This document shows positions 1 to 10,109 of a stretch of 64,000 nt of DNA, piece after piece. A program made the position numbers and the translations under genes. Under the pieces are notes generated by a model. That model was not told where the DNA came from. It ran no database searches and saw only the letters and a program-made list of their open reading frames with translations. Position 1 is the first letter of the stretch; the number at the start of each line of letters is the position of its first letter. The DNA comes from Onthophagus taurus (Eukaryota > Arthropoda > Insecta > Coleoptera > Scarabaeidae): contig NC_091966.1 in NCBI RefSeq assembly GCF_036711975.1, forward strand, positions 999,501 through 1,063,500, written 5' to 3'.

Positions 1-284
1 CTACCTAATCAAATTCTCTGTAAAAAAGTGTCCATATAATGTCTTAGTTATAATACTCCACCTAGAATAATAACGAAGATAATTGCACTTGCTGGTTTTA
101 CGATATTTTCAATTTTGGCCTCTAGGGGAAAAACAAAAGACGATAGCGCTATGAGGTTTTCGGCATTAGCAGTTTCTCGAAAAACGAGATCATGACATGG
201 AAGCTCCTTTTTTTCTAACTCTTATAGTTTCCGAGTTAGCCTATTCGGACATCGAATTTGAACCACCCTGTACAACTCAGTGGC

Positions 285-490
285 AGTCCCAATATTAACA
301 TATGCCAGTGAATCATGGACACTCCAAGATAAACAAGAAGGAAAGATCACAGCAATGGAAATGAAATTTTTATGGAAAATAGTGGGGAAGACAAAGTGGG
401 ATAGGATAAGAAAATAAGATTGGGAAGAGGAGATAATCAGGAAAATAGAGAGAAAGCAACTAAACTGGTCCACATAATTAGAATGAAACA
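285..490 (+). pseudogene. Relic of a LINE reverse transcriptase C-terminus
   Basis: A short plus-strand stretch reads like the region after the catalytic domain of a non-LTR retrotransposon reverse transcriptase: 'YASESWTLQDKQEGKI', then 'MKFLWKIVGKTKWDRIRK', an in-frame stop, then 'IIRKIERKQLNWST'. In many LINEs this segment reads YGSE-WTL...E-RFLR-I-G-T-DRIRN...IERKRLRW. Only about 70 residues remain, with stops, so it is dead. It lies where the last exon of the neighbouring GTF2H2 gene would be expected. The family assignment is recalled, not searched. Confidence 0.6.
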
Positions 491-553
491 TAACACAATA
501 GTAAAAAAGAGGGTCTGTTATATCGAGGTTTTACTGTAACTAATCAATCTCAC

Positions 554-1872
554 CTGTAAATCTGTATCAGAAAAATTCTTCTGACAAGAAAAACAATTTG
601 CAACCTGATTTGTAAAAGGAACCTCTTTATAATTAGCAGCAGGAAATAAATGGTGATAAGATCTGGCTAAATGAGGTGCAGAAACCAAAGTTAATCCACA
701 TGCTCTACACTCAATAGGTAATTCGCAATATTTACTATAACATTGTGGACAATAATATCCCCCGGTTGTTAATTTACTTCCCTCATCATTACAATCGACA
801 TGACTAGAAATTTGAAATAAATAAACTAAAAGAAAAATGTAACATATTAATAATTACCACATGCACATCGTTAATGGTTCTTCCGTTCCTTCAACAGACA
901 TTTGATGTGGAAATCCCATTTTAATTAAACTTGATTCTAAACACATCGCTGCTGGAGGAGGATCAACTTGTTGAAATAAAAGTTCTTTAAAATGGCAATC
1001 ATCTAAAATTACATTGTAAACTCCCCCTGTTTGGTTTGCTAATTGTCTACAAATGTGGACCTCAGCAGCTAACCCTATTACTGAACATCGAACTCCTTCA
1101 GTTTTCAAAACCTTTTAATAAAAAAATAATTATAAAAAAAACCTATGAATAAACAATTTTTTAAACATACATTAATTGTTGTATTTATATCTGTAGGATC
1201 ACAAGTGGTTAAACTTCCCATAACAACCAAAATTTCTCGACTCGCATGGCTTGGTAACAATTTTAAAGTTTTTATAGCCAATTCTAACCCATTTTGTAAA
1301 GAAGGTTCACCCACCAATGATGTCTTACTCAAGTTTTGTACCACTTTCATATGTTTTCTATAATTCCCGGCTAAATCACTTACTTTCTCCGCTCGTTTAT
1401 TATGCATGATAATAATTCCCATTTGACTTATAGGATTTTGATCAAAAAATTCTTCAATAAAATTCTCCAGCAACTATAACAACATAAATTTAATTCATTT
1501 AAACTATTTCAATTTTATAACTTACTTTTATTGAGCACAGTAACCTAGTTGGTTTTAAATCTTGGCAAGACATTGCATCGGAACAATCTAATATTAAGAA
1601 TATATGTCTCATCATACCCAACTTGGTATTTACCCGTTTTCCTTGTTGGCGTTTTCTTTTGGCTCTTTGGATAATATCTGAGATTGAGGCTTCAAGAAAA
1701 CCATCGTCGTCTTCTTTTATAGCTTCCCTATTCAAAATTAGAATTAATTTTTGTTTGTTTTTTAGGTTAGGTTAGTTTTATTTGTTAATTTTTTAATTAA
1801 TAACTATTAATACCATGTTTTCTCATATCCCGTCTCCCATCTATATTCTTTAGGATCTTCTTCGTCGCCCAT
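554..1872 (-). CDS. GTF2H2: TFIIH subunit p44 (Ssl1), 3' end missing
   Basis: General transcription factor IIH subunit 2 supports the XPD helicase in transcription initiation and nucleotide-excision repair in the nucleus. Five coding exons fit GT-AG rules and frame: 1814-1872 (start ATG at 1872, beginning [20 protein letters not shown]), 1526-1727, 1171-1473, 858-1111 and 554-803. Visible family marks are the Ssl1/vWA core ('[16 protein letters not shown]', '[16 protein letters not shown]', '[16 protein letters not shown]'), '[13 protein letters not shown]', then zinc-binding segments with '[16 protein letters not shown]' and '[16 protein letters not shown]'. The last visible exon ends at a GTGAG donor just after '[15 protein letters not shown]', so the final C4/RING-like exon lies left of the window or has been lost. 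Identification is firm. Confidence 0.93.
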
Positions 1873-1977
1873 CTCGTTTATTTCACTATTTCTTGATATT
1901 TTAGAACTTATTTTTCGCTTATATATTTGACGTATCTGTCAAATATGTATACATTGAGGTTATGTTAATGTTAAAAA
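1873..1977. promoter_or_regulatory. Short bidirectional promoter region
   Basis: Only 105 bp separate the start codons of GTF2H2 (minus) and METTL18 (plus). The gap must hold both 5' UTRs and their shared promoter. I see no clear TATA box. It contains short A/T runs and a TTGACG/TGTCAA-like inverted motif near 1928-1942. Its role is inferred from gene arrangement only. Confidence 0.6.
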
Positions 1978-3012
1978 ATGTTTAAATTTAATTTTAATAC
2001 TGAAGAAGTTTCAAAGGATATTTCAGGTAAGTATAAATTAAAATTGTTTAAATATTTATTTAATTAATTATTTTTTTAGTTCCCACTGAAGAAAAATGGG
2101 TTAATTCAAAACAAATATCACCAAACTCTTTGCTAATAAACCAATTTCTTAACCATAAACACATAGAATTTATTACCATTGAGTTTAAAGACGTTAGTAT
2201 TCGTTATATTAAACCAAAAACTATGTTAGAAGTATTAAAAGATGCAAATTTAAAGAGTGAAATTTTACAAGCAGATACAAATCACTCAGATTTAATAACA
2301 GGTGTTTACGAGGGTGGATTAAAAGTTTGGGAATGCACTTACGATTTAGCACATTTTATTTGTGATAATCAAATGGATTTTAAAGAAAAAAAAGTTTTAG
2401 ATTTAGGGTGTGGAATGGGGATTATTGGAATATTGACACTTTTACATGGTGCTAGTGTTGATTTTCAAGATTATGTATTATCTTCAAAGAATTAATCACT
2501 GTAATATTATTAAAATTTCTTTTAGAATTCTGATGTAATTAATTACATTACAACATTAAACATGTACCTTAATACTGAATTAAGTAAAGAGATGAGAGAA
2601 AAATGTCGATTCTTTTCAGGAGATTGGAGTTATTTTTGCGAAAATTTAAGCAATGATCCTAATAATGTTAAATATGATTGTATTTTTACATCGGAAACGA
2701 TTTATAACACAGATAATTATGTTAAATTAATTAATGTGTTTAATCGTTGTCTTAAAAATGACGGCGTAATGTATCCTTTTTCTTGAAAACGTTTTTTTTT
2801 TTAATTATATTTAGTATTTATTAAGATCTTAACTAATCAAAAGATATTTGGCGGCAAAATCGTATTATTTCGGTGTTGGTGGAGGTTTACAACAATTTGA
2901 AGATGTTTTAATTAACGATGGTAATTGGGAGATAAAAACTGTTTTTAAGTTAACAGAAGGAGTAACTAGGAGTATTCTACAAATTAATCGACGATGTTTA
3001 CAAAATAAATGA
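1978..3012 (+). CDS. METTL18: METTL18-type protein-histidine methyltransferase
   Basis: METTL18 family enzymes transfer a methyl group from S-adenosylmethionine to a histidine of ribosomal protein uL3. Four exons join in frame: 1978-2026, 2080-2474, 2526-2770 and 2844-3012 (TGA), giving about 285 residues, a normal length. The Rossmann-fold motif I is 'VLDLGCGMGIIGI'; other family marks are 'DLITGVYEGGLKVWECTYDL', 'FQDYN' (formed across the second intron), 'CRFFSGDWSYF', 'TSETIYN' and 'KSYYFGVGGG'. The exon 3 donor (GTATCC at 2771) was chosen because it restores the frame into 'YLAAKSYYFGVGGG'. The start ATG is the first in frame after the divergent promoter. The gene ends 46 bp from the stop codon of PNPO on the other strand. 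Confidence 0.92.
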
Positions 3013-3058
3013 ATTTTTTGTTGAGTTAATTACTTTATTTTCAATATATGTGGTAAAT

Positions 3059-6000
3059 TTATGGAGACAAAATTTGATAGTTCCAACCATTTTCGCCCTC
3101 AAACAACAATTGATTCTTTTCTTCAGGTTTTTCTTCTTTCTTTAGAAATTTTAATCTTTTTTGATAAGTATCCCCGGTATGTTCATAAAATTCTATATTC
3201 TTTGGTTCCAATAAATGCCCAGAACTAAAATGAAACGATTTGAAAAGAAAAAATGTAACCTTCGAGCGGGAGCACCCGATTTCATAACATGAGCGGGCGC
3301 GTATTACGTTATTTTTTATAAAACTAGTGTTAGTTCTACTTTTCGTTCAATAAAAATATCCCACAATCAAACGCTGAATAACAATTAAAACTAGAATTAA
3401 TGCTAGACCTAGAACCTAAATGAATCTAAACCCAAATGATTCTAGGTCTTATGTTAGTTCTAGTGATAGTGTTAGTTCTAGTAAACTAGAACTAGAAAAT
3501 TTCGCGTTTTTGCAAAATTAAAAAATGACATTTGAAAAGTCAAAGAGATAACCTCAAATTTGAAACGTCATATTTGACAGTCAATCCTTTATCTTTTTAA
3601 AATATAAAAAGAAACTTTTTGTATTATTAATGTAAAGTATTTCTTCCCTTGTTTGAGAATAATGTTGTGATGTTATGGATATTATAAAGATTACCGAATA
3701 AAATTTATTACATCCGACCTTTTTTAAAAAGAAAATTGGAAATTAAAAAATGACATTGAAATGTCAAAGCGGTAACCTCAAAATTGACATAACCTCGAAA
3801 TCGAAATGTCATATTTGACTGTTAATTACTTTAACTTTTTTAGAATGTAATTTTAAAACAAATAATTAAATTTCATTTTAGTATTATTAATGTAAAGGGT
3901 TTCTTGCCCTGTTTGAGGATAAGAAGGAACAAATCAAGATCCATCATGTGGCTTAAAAATCGATGTTTTTTTTTTAATCATTGTGAAATTACTTTCGATG
4001 CATAACGACTGATTATCTTTCGTTAGATAGACTGTGTGTCAATAGACTCTGTGTTAATACTAGAACTAACACTACACCGAAAACTAGAAAAATTCGGTTT
4101 TAGTCGCACGTCCCTCAAGACGGCTAAACCCGAATGATTCTAGTTCTAGGTTTTGTGTTAGTTCTAGTGATAGAGTAAAACTAGAACTAACACTAGACCT
4201 GGAACTAGAAAGTCTGGCGTTTTTGCAAAATTGTAAAATTAAAAAATTACGTTTGAAAAGTCGAAGAGATAACCTCGAATTTGAAATGTCATATTTGACA
4301 GTTACTCCTTTATCTTTTTAAAATATAAAAAGAAACATTTTGTATTATTAATGTAAAGTATTTCTTGCCTTGTTTGAGAATAATGTTGTGATGTTAAATC
4401 CGACTAAACCGTTAAATTACATCCGACTTTTTTTAAAAAGAAAATTGCAAAATTAAAAAATGACATTTAAAAAGTCAAAGAGATAACCTCAAAATTGACA
4501 TAACCTCGAAATCGAAATGTCATACTTGACAGTTAATTACTTTAACTTTTTTAGAATGTAATTTTAAAACATAAAATGAAATTTTTTGTATTATTAATGT
4601 AAAGGGTTTCTTGCCCTGTTTGAGGATAAGAAGGAAAAAATCAAGATCCATCATGTGGCTTAAAAATCGATGTTTTTTCTTTAATCATTGTGAAATTACT
4701 TTCGATGCATAACGACTCATTATCTGTCGTTAGATAGACTGTGTGTCAATAGACTCTGTGTTAAGACTAGAATTAACACTAGACCGAAAACTAGAAAAAT
4801 TCGGTTTTAGTCGCACGTCCCTCAAGACGGCTAAACCCGAATGATTCTAGTTCTAGGTTTTGTGTTAGTTCTAGTTTTAGTGCAATAAAAATATGCAACA
4901 TAGTGATATCTTATGCTAACTAGAGCTACCTAACACTGTCACTAGAACTAACATTAGACAGGTTTAGCCGTCTTTAGAGACGTGCGGCTAAACCAAATGT
5001 TTCTAATTCTAGGCCTACTGTTAGTTCTAGTTTTAGTTCAATAAAAGTATTCAACACAGTGATTTCTTATGCTAACTAGCGCTACCTACCACTGTCACTA
5101 GAACTAACATTAAACTCAGAACTAGAAGCGTTCAGGTTTACCCGTCTTAAGCCGTTATATATATTGAATATTTCCATAAACTCACGAAAAACCGAAAAGA
5201 TCGAAATATTGAAAAGATGATAAAAATTTCCTGTATTTTTCAAAAAAGTGCAAACGATCCAAAACCTTCATGTAAGACTCAAAACCCGTTTAAAATACAT
5301 TTATATCCCTTAATCCCATAATATAAATACGGCCTTATAAATCAGCAATTAATGTGTAAATTGTTTGCCTTTTATAACTTTTTTTGCCATAAAGCAACGT
5401 TAATATTTTTTTTTTACATTTCTTTCCTTCATATTGTTCAAAATACATAGTTACATCAATACTTTAGCGTTAAATCGTTTCAAATGCATCATAATATAAG
5501 GAGATATATTATAAAAACGAAAATTGTCATCAATTTTAAACGGCGCGCCCGCTCGAAGATTAAATTATTAAATTCTTACAAATAAGGAGGCATCGGGACT
5601 TTTCCTTTTTCATATTGTCTCTTGGTTTCATCAATTTGTTCTATTAGGTCTTCTTTGTTTTTAATAGATTTCAAATTACAAAAGCAAAACATGGTTATTT
5701 GTTCATCATAAGGGATTTTATTAAAGAAGAATTGTTGTATTTCATGTTTCGGTAGACCGTTAGTGATTCCCTCTATTCGAACCATTCTTTTTGCAGGCCA
5801 AATAAACGTTAATGCGGCATATTTATTTTTCTAGAAATATAAAGTTTAATAAATTTGTTATTTTGCTTTAAAGAGAAATACCCTAAACTCTGGTCTCTCA
5901 AGTAAGTAATATTTAAATCCTGCGTTTGAATAACTTTGACACTGTAAAGGTTGCAGTATAAAAGATCCATCCCTAAAAAATAATGAAATCAATTTAAGTT

Positions 6001-6139
6001 ACAAAGACGATTTGGATTACTTTAAAATTGCGGTTAAAATCATATCACGAGGGTCACAAAAATTCCGTGACTCAGTGAACCATTGATCGAAAAGTTTAAT
6101 TGGATCGAGGCATGTTGGCCCACTTTTTGTAATAAACAT
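3059..6139 (-). CDS. PNPO: Pyridoxine/pyridoxamine 5'-phosphate oxidase
   Basis: This FMN enzyme makes pyridoxal 5'-phosphate, active vitamin B6, from pyridoxine or pyridoxamine phosphate. Four exons fit splice signals and frame: 6021-6139, 5882-5972, 5580-5830 and 3059-3224, totalling 627 nt (208 aa), close to family size. Family marks are 'CLDPIKLFDQWF' near the start, 'YAALTFIWPAKRMVRIEG' (FMN-site strand and the RxVRIEG motif), 'LPKHEIQQFFFNKIPYDEQI', and a C-terminal end in 'GWNYQILSP', like the conserved W-Y-R-L-(S/A)P. The stretch between DGSF and the YAAL strand is more divergent than usual. The last intron (3225-5579) is almost filled by an inverted-repeat element. Start Met 6139 is the first in-frame ATG; an upstream coding exon cannot be excluded. 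Confidence 0.85.
3260..5558. mobile_element. Terminal-inverted-repeat element in the last PNPO intron
   Basis: The 2.3 kb is bounded by CTTCGAGCGGG (3260-3270) and its inverse CCCGCTCGAAG (5548-5558); GAGCGGGCGCG recurs inside the left end at 3291. No coding region is seen. The interior is built from direct repeats about 720 bp apart (the block starting near 3486 returns near 4206) and from CTAG palindromic repeats. No target duplication is obvious, so the exact ends and superfamily are unknown. It lies wholly within the intron and leaves both splice sites intact. Confidence 0.6.
3340..5140. repeat. CTAG palindromic repeats (copies inside the PNPO-intron element)
   Basis: Several copies of a family built on CTAGAACTAACACTAGACC and its inverse lie at about 3340-3490, 4060-4210, 4755-4870 and 4910-5135. 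A second hairpin arm in the same unit is GGTTTAGCCGTCTT / GACGTGCGGCTAAACC, so each unit is a set of nested inverted repeats. The same unit occurs near 22.4, 33.6-33.9, 37.8, 42.7-42.9 and 60.7-61.7 kb. Confidence 0.8.
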
Positions 6140-6809
6140 TCTTATTTTACATTGTATCGTTTTTGTTAGATGTTTTAAGAACATCTCTTTGGGTGGAATT
6201 AAAATATGGCTAGAAAGAAAATTGAATTTGAATAAATCATCGGTTAATTAATAAATTTATACTTATTTCAGATTTTTGTTGGGTAAAGTTTATAATTTTA
6301 CTTGTTTATTCCATTATATTTGTTGCGAAGCTTTAAGTTTTACTAAAATTTTTATCTTAGCGAAAAAGAATGTTAAATGACTTTTTTTTGACTTGAATTT
6401 TTTGACATTTATATACAGCGCGTCCGTAAAGTAGTGGATATAGGCGATAAAATCATAAACGGTTTATGGAAAAATCCCTGAAACGAGATTTAAATTTTTT
6501 GCTATAAATGAGTTATGACGTCATCGATATTTTTTTTCAAATAACAATCTGCCATTTTTATTACGGAATATAAAAGATGATTTTTTTTTTCTGAATCTAG
6601 TACGCTCAATATTAATATTAGTCACACTGTATAAAACAAGCGAGAATAGCCCATTGGGCCTACGGAGCAATAATCAAACCTATGATCGCCTATGGCTATC
6701 ACTGATTTGGTGGCCAAAAATAAATCATAAGACAGTATAACAGCAGCTGGCACAAATCCAGCGGTTAGCATGTTTTAATAAGGCGGGTGCAATGAGATCT
6801 TGTCCAACG

Positions 6810-6842
6810 CACAGTGATTATGATTTTAGCGCGACAAAATTC
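6810..6842 (+). repeat. Left Transib end, RSS-like (17-bp spacer)
   Basis: Heptamer CACAGTG (6810-6816), 17 bases of spacer (6817-6833), then ACAAAATTC (6834-6842), which resembles the V(D)J nonamer ACAAAAACC in its first six bases. Compared with the other end the spacer is six bases shorter, in its heptamer-proximal half. Confidence 0.75.
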
Positions 6843-7321
6843 TGACGGTTAGAAATTTATTGATATAGCGTTGTTATTAAGTTAAGATCATTTAAGGAAA
6901 CTGATAAAAATGTGCGTTTGTTAATCGTTTTACTCTTTCACGTATTATCAGCTATGTGAAGAGAACATTATAATCATGAAAAATATGCTTCAAGATTTTG
7001 ATTAATCTGTATACTTTTAAGGCTCTAGAACCGATATTAATAACCATTCAAAGCATTAAGTGTGTGTGCGTGCGTCGGAAAACACAATCAAATCCATCAA
7101 CCGGAAATGGTACTTTAGCAGAACACATACTTAATATAAAGTAGAAATTCAACTAGAGATAAAGGGACATCATTTTCTAAGTATTTATAATAATGAAAAG
7201 CTTTAAGATATTAAATTTGAATTGGTTGTTCTATTTTGACGAAATGGCATGAATGCAAAGGACTATTAACCACACTACCTTTTTTAGTAGTAATTATAAA
7301 ATAAATAAATTAACGAAAAGT

Positions 7322-8300
7322 TTAGAAAAAGGCAAAATTATTTTCTTCTGCTTCCTCTTCATCGTCATCGTTTTCTTCTTGATCTTCCTCTTCATCATTA
7401 TTGTCTTCCTCTTGGTTTTTTATTATATTATCTTCTGCTACTTCGCCTTTTTGAATTTTGAGAAGCTGAAGAACCTCGTCCGGCAATGCTTCGCGTTTAT
7501 GTTTCGGAAGTCCCCGTTTTAATGATATTATAGGATCTGACAATACAAACATTGTGTTTATCAGATCCTCAGTGGTCACAAGGCGATCCATTTTTCTTGT
7601 ATGTTTCTCTCGCACCCTCCTGTACACTTTGTTGCACGTTTCTTGTGCTTCTTCTGACATCATTCCTATTATATCAATAAATAATTTAAGCTTTACTTTT
7701 TACTATTGTCATTTTTACAGTCTAATGACTCTTTATGTTGTGCAAAAATAAAAAAGTTTAAGTACCTATAGGTAGCATACACCTTTTAGTTGCTTCCCCT
7801 CCGTGCATCAAAATTTTGTGGACACATACTGGCATCCTGTACCAATTATACTTTGATACATATATTTCAGCAGTTTCTTTAGCGTAAACAGAGAAAGCTT
7901 CATTGTCAAGATCGTGACCACTCGCTAGTGCAATTAATATCGTTCCAAACCTTCTGATTAACTCGCTATCAACTCCTGTTATTTCAGAAACCTTTTCCCA
8001 ATTTTTGAAAAATTTTCTTCCTATATTGCCAGTGTTTGAGGTACCTTTACCTTGTACGACCTTGTCTACTCGGATCCCTAATGTTCTATACAATTTCTCG
8101 TGGATATCTTACTTTCGAGCTTCAATATCTTCTAGTTGTTCTTGAGTTGCACCACGCTTAGATGGAGCTTTTAAATTCAGCCTGTATCCAATATGTAAAA
8201 TACACTCTAGAAATCGAATCCATGCATGTAAAATTGTTAAACCGTATTGCAAACTTTTTTCTTTTATGGCACGTTTTCTTACAACCTCTAATTGATTCAT
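7322..8300 (-). pseudogene. Transib transposase, C-terminal part, with an internal stop
   Basis: About 290 residues on the minus strand resemble the C-terminal third of Transib transposase. The first piece (8109-8300, 'LTILHAWIRFLECILHIGY') runs in frame through one TAA into the second (7758-8105, 'LYRTLGIRVDKVVQGKG', 'VHKILMHGGEA'). A GT-AG intron of about 95 bp then joins to 7322-7663 ('MMSEEAQETCNKVYRRVREK', 'LSDPIISLKRGLPKH'). The SEE-AQ-NK-YRR-RE block corresponds to the RAG1 segment around its third catalytic residue (Glu), and HK-L-H matches the RAG1 HK-LAH zinc-associated segment. A very acidic tail ends the protein. The DD part is missing and there is one nonsense codon, so no activity is expected. 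The RAG1 link is from recalled motifs. Confidence 0.75.
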
Positions 8301-9099
8301 TTCAGTGGGTTTGAATTAACAAGTGGGTGTTCAAGTAAAGTACCACTTCCAGTCATGTGACTTTGTTTTAATTTAGATTTTAATAACTTTTCATCGTTTT
8401 CAAAACTCACACGAAATTATAATAGATTATATGTATATAAAAATTATATAAGTAGCAGATAAAGTACCACTTCCGGTTGATGGGTTTGGCTTAAATGTTG
8501 AAACGGATCTGCTATTATAATCCCATACCTATACACCAAATTTCATTAACCTAACTCATTACATTATAAAATTATCGTACATTATCAAATTTACGCACGT
8601 ACGTATATCTAGAACGATGGCGTTGGAAGTTAAAACTTTTGAAGATATTGTAATTGACAGCAAATTACCGCAGCCTCTGTTTACTGAAAATGATATAAAA
8701 ATATGCAAAGAATAACGTCATATCAATCATTTTTCAAGAAAATTCGACAATTTCGTTATAATTAAAAAAAAACATGGAAATTTAGAATAAAACATGGTGA
8801 CATGAAAAAAATAATAACAATAAGTACAAAACACATATTATGTAATGTAATTACTACAGAAATGAAAACTATTCTTATACACTAAGTTTTCAATAAAATA
8901 ATAATGGGCCTGTGTATACATTTTTTTTAAATTTCAATATACACTCTAAAATCTTTAAACAAAACGAGTATAATCATTATCGGCTAGTACTCTAAGAGTA
9001 TTCATACTAGACAAGTTTTAATTTCTGTAATAGCTAAAGAAGGCATATACAAATAGATTGATAGTATTAATTTTATAGTTTATGGGTATTGCATTTTTT

Positions 9100-9138
9100 T
9101 AATTTTGTCGCGCTAGAATCACCAGCTGTCCCACTGTG
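9100..9138 (-). repeat. Right Transib end, RSS-like (23-bp spacer)
   Basis: Read inward from 9138 on the minus strand: heptamer CACAGTG, exactly 23 bases of spacer, then ACAAAATTA. This is the layout of a 23-RSS: heptamer, 23 bp, A-rich nonamer. The inner half of the spacer matches the left end. Confidence 0.78.
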
Positions 9139-9143
9139 CGACG

Positions 9144-9964
9144 GCTGCTTTTGAAGCCCTACTCGGTCTCACACCACTTCATTTATATATACAAAAGGAG
9201 GCAGCTATAAGCGCCTTATCACTGAAAACATGCTCTTCACTGAAGCTGATGCAAGGTAACCTCAGAGGACACCTCAAAATCCTCATGGACCCATGTCTAA
9301 ATCACTTGATTGAAATTAAAACGAACCTTATATCGACAGAATACAATTTCGACCAGCCATATTTAAGGTCATATTTAGAAACAGGGATAATTGGACGAAG
9401 GGTGGGCCTCAACTAAACAGTGGAGCCCTTGCCTGGTACACGGATGCTTAAAAGACAGTTGGATTCGGAATATGCATGGGCATTAGTGGACCAAATACCC
9501 GCATTAAATGGCCCATGAGCTCGGGCATAACCATATTTCAAGCAGAAATACTTGCTATAAACTTCTGCACCTACACGTGTGACTCCGCACTGATCAGAGA
9601 GTGTACCAGCAACCTGAGAAAACTCTCTAAGGGCAATGATGTTACTCTATGGTGGGTTCCAGGTCACAGAGACATTGAGGGCAATGAAAAGGCGGACAAG
9701 CTGGCCAAAGAGGCAGCGAAAACACCCTTCATTGGACCCCAACACGGTTGTGAACTACAAAAAAGCCACCTAAAACAAGTAATCAACAGACTTCCAAGTC
9801 ACAGACAAGCGAAAAACATGATAACTCCGTCGCAAAACAAAACCAAAGAGGTTTTACGCCTCAGCAAAGGGGATCTAAGGATGCTCTCAGGTTTCCTGGC
9901 CGGCTATGCGCCCTTAAAATACCACCTCTTCCACATTGGACAAGCTGAGGATCAAACTTGTTGA
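9144..9964 (+). pseudogene. LINE ORF2 remnant with RNase H domain
   Basis: The right part of the split LINE. It reads 'AAFEALLGLTPLHLYIQKEA', a spacer with stops, then 'GALAWYTDA' (normally YTDGS, the first catalytic Asp), 'ITIFQAEILAIN' (catalytic Glu), and 'VTLWWVPGHRDIEGNEKADK' (last catalytic Asp region and W-PGH). The SDSQAA segment with the second Asp is gone, a small deletion between 'FCTYTC' and 'SALIREC'. The open part is 9476-9964, 162 residues. RNase H after the RT is typical of I, R1 and some jockey LINEs. Not functional. Confidence 0.8.
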
Positions 9965-10109
9965 CTTAGTTGCCAGAAGCCGCCAAAGACACAACATTTT
10001 CGGTAAAGCTTTTTGACACCTATCGACATAAGGGAACAAAACCTTGGAGCAATACTAGACGAGAGGGGAGGGCAGCCCGGCAATAATAATAATAATAAAA
10101 CAAGCGAGA

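Larger units (their letters stand above)
6810..9138 (-). mobile_element. Decayed Transib (RAG1-like) DNA transposon
   Basis: A 2,329 bp insertion in the LINE starts CACAGTG and ends CACTGTG, the heptamer shared by V(D)J recombination signals and Transib ends. The inverted ends also share TAGCGCGACAAAATT. It carries on the minus strand the C-terminal part of a Transib-type transposase (7322-8300). The region with the first two catalytic Asp residues is absent; 8330-9100 is AT-rich and apparently non-coding. The copy is therefore internally deleted and not autonomous. Superfamily assignment rests on heptamer, duplication length and protein motif together. Confidence 0.8.
6805..9143. repeat. 5-bp target duplication around the Transib element
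   Basis: CAACG at 6805-6809 and CGACG at 9139-9143 flank the Transib ends. Removing the element and one copy restores the LINE reading frame across the site (Pro-Thr-Ala-Ala-Phe), which supports the five-base duplication and one later A-to-G change. Five-base, GC-rich duplications are typical of Transib and RAG transposition. Confidence 0.78.
6646..10094 (+). mobile_element. 5'-truncated R1/jockey-like LINE with RNase H, split by Transib
   Basis: The element begins inside the reverse transcriptase C-terminal region ('AHWAYGAIIKPMIAYGYH' with stops), is interrupted at 6810-9138, and resumes with 'AAFEALLGLTPLHLYIQKEA', followed by an RNase H domain and an (AAT)n tail. It is flanked by a perfect 15 bp duplication, ATAAAACAAGCGAGA, at 6631-6645 and 10095-10109. 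That marks target-primed insertion of a 5'-truncated copy. Frameshifts and stops show it is dead. Confidence 0.85.

Noticed and set aside
222-491. Minus-strand frame of 89 residues
   Set aside because: Antisense of the LINE RT relic; no motif of its own.
6425-6640. Possible TA-flanked MITE (TATACAGCGCGTCCG ... CACACTGTATA)
   Set aside because: The ends match over too few bases to call an element.
7253-7522. Plus-strand hydrophobic frame
   Set aside because: Antisense of the acidic tail of the Transib transposase remnant; its hydrophobicity reflects that.
8618-8715. Small plus-strand ORF (33 codons, starting MALEVKTFEDIVIDSKL)
   Set aside because: Lies inside the deleted part of the Transib element, has no match I recognise, and is too short to support.
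6810-9138. A real immunoglobulin or T-cell-receptor recombination signal
   Set aside because: Insects have no V(D)J loci; the heptamers are at the ends of an inserted element with duplications, so it is a transposon.
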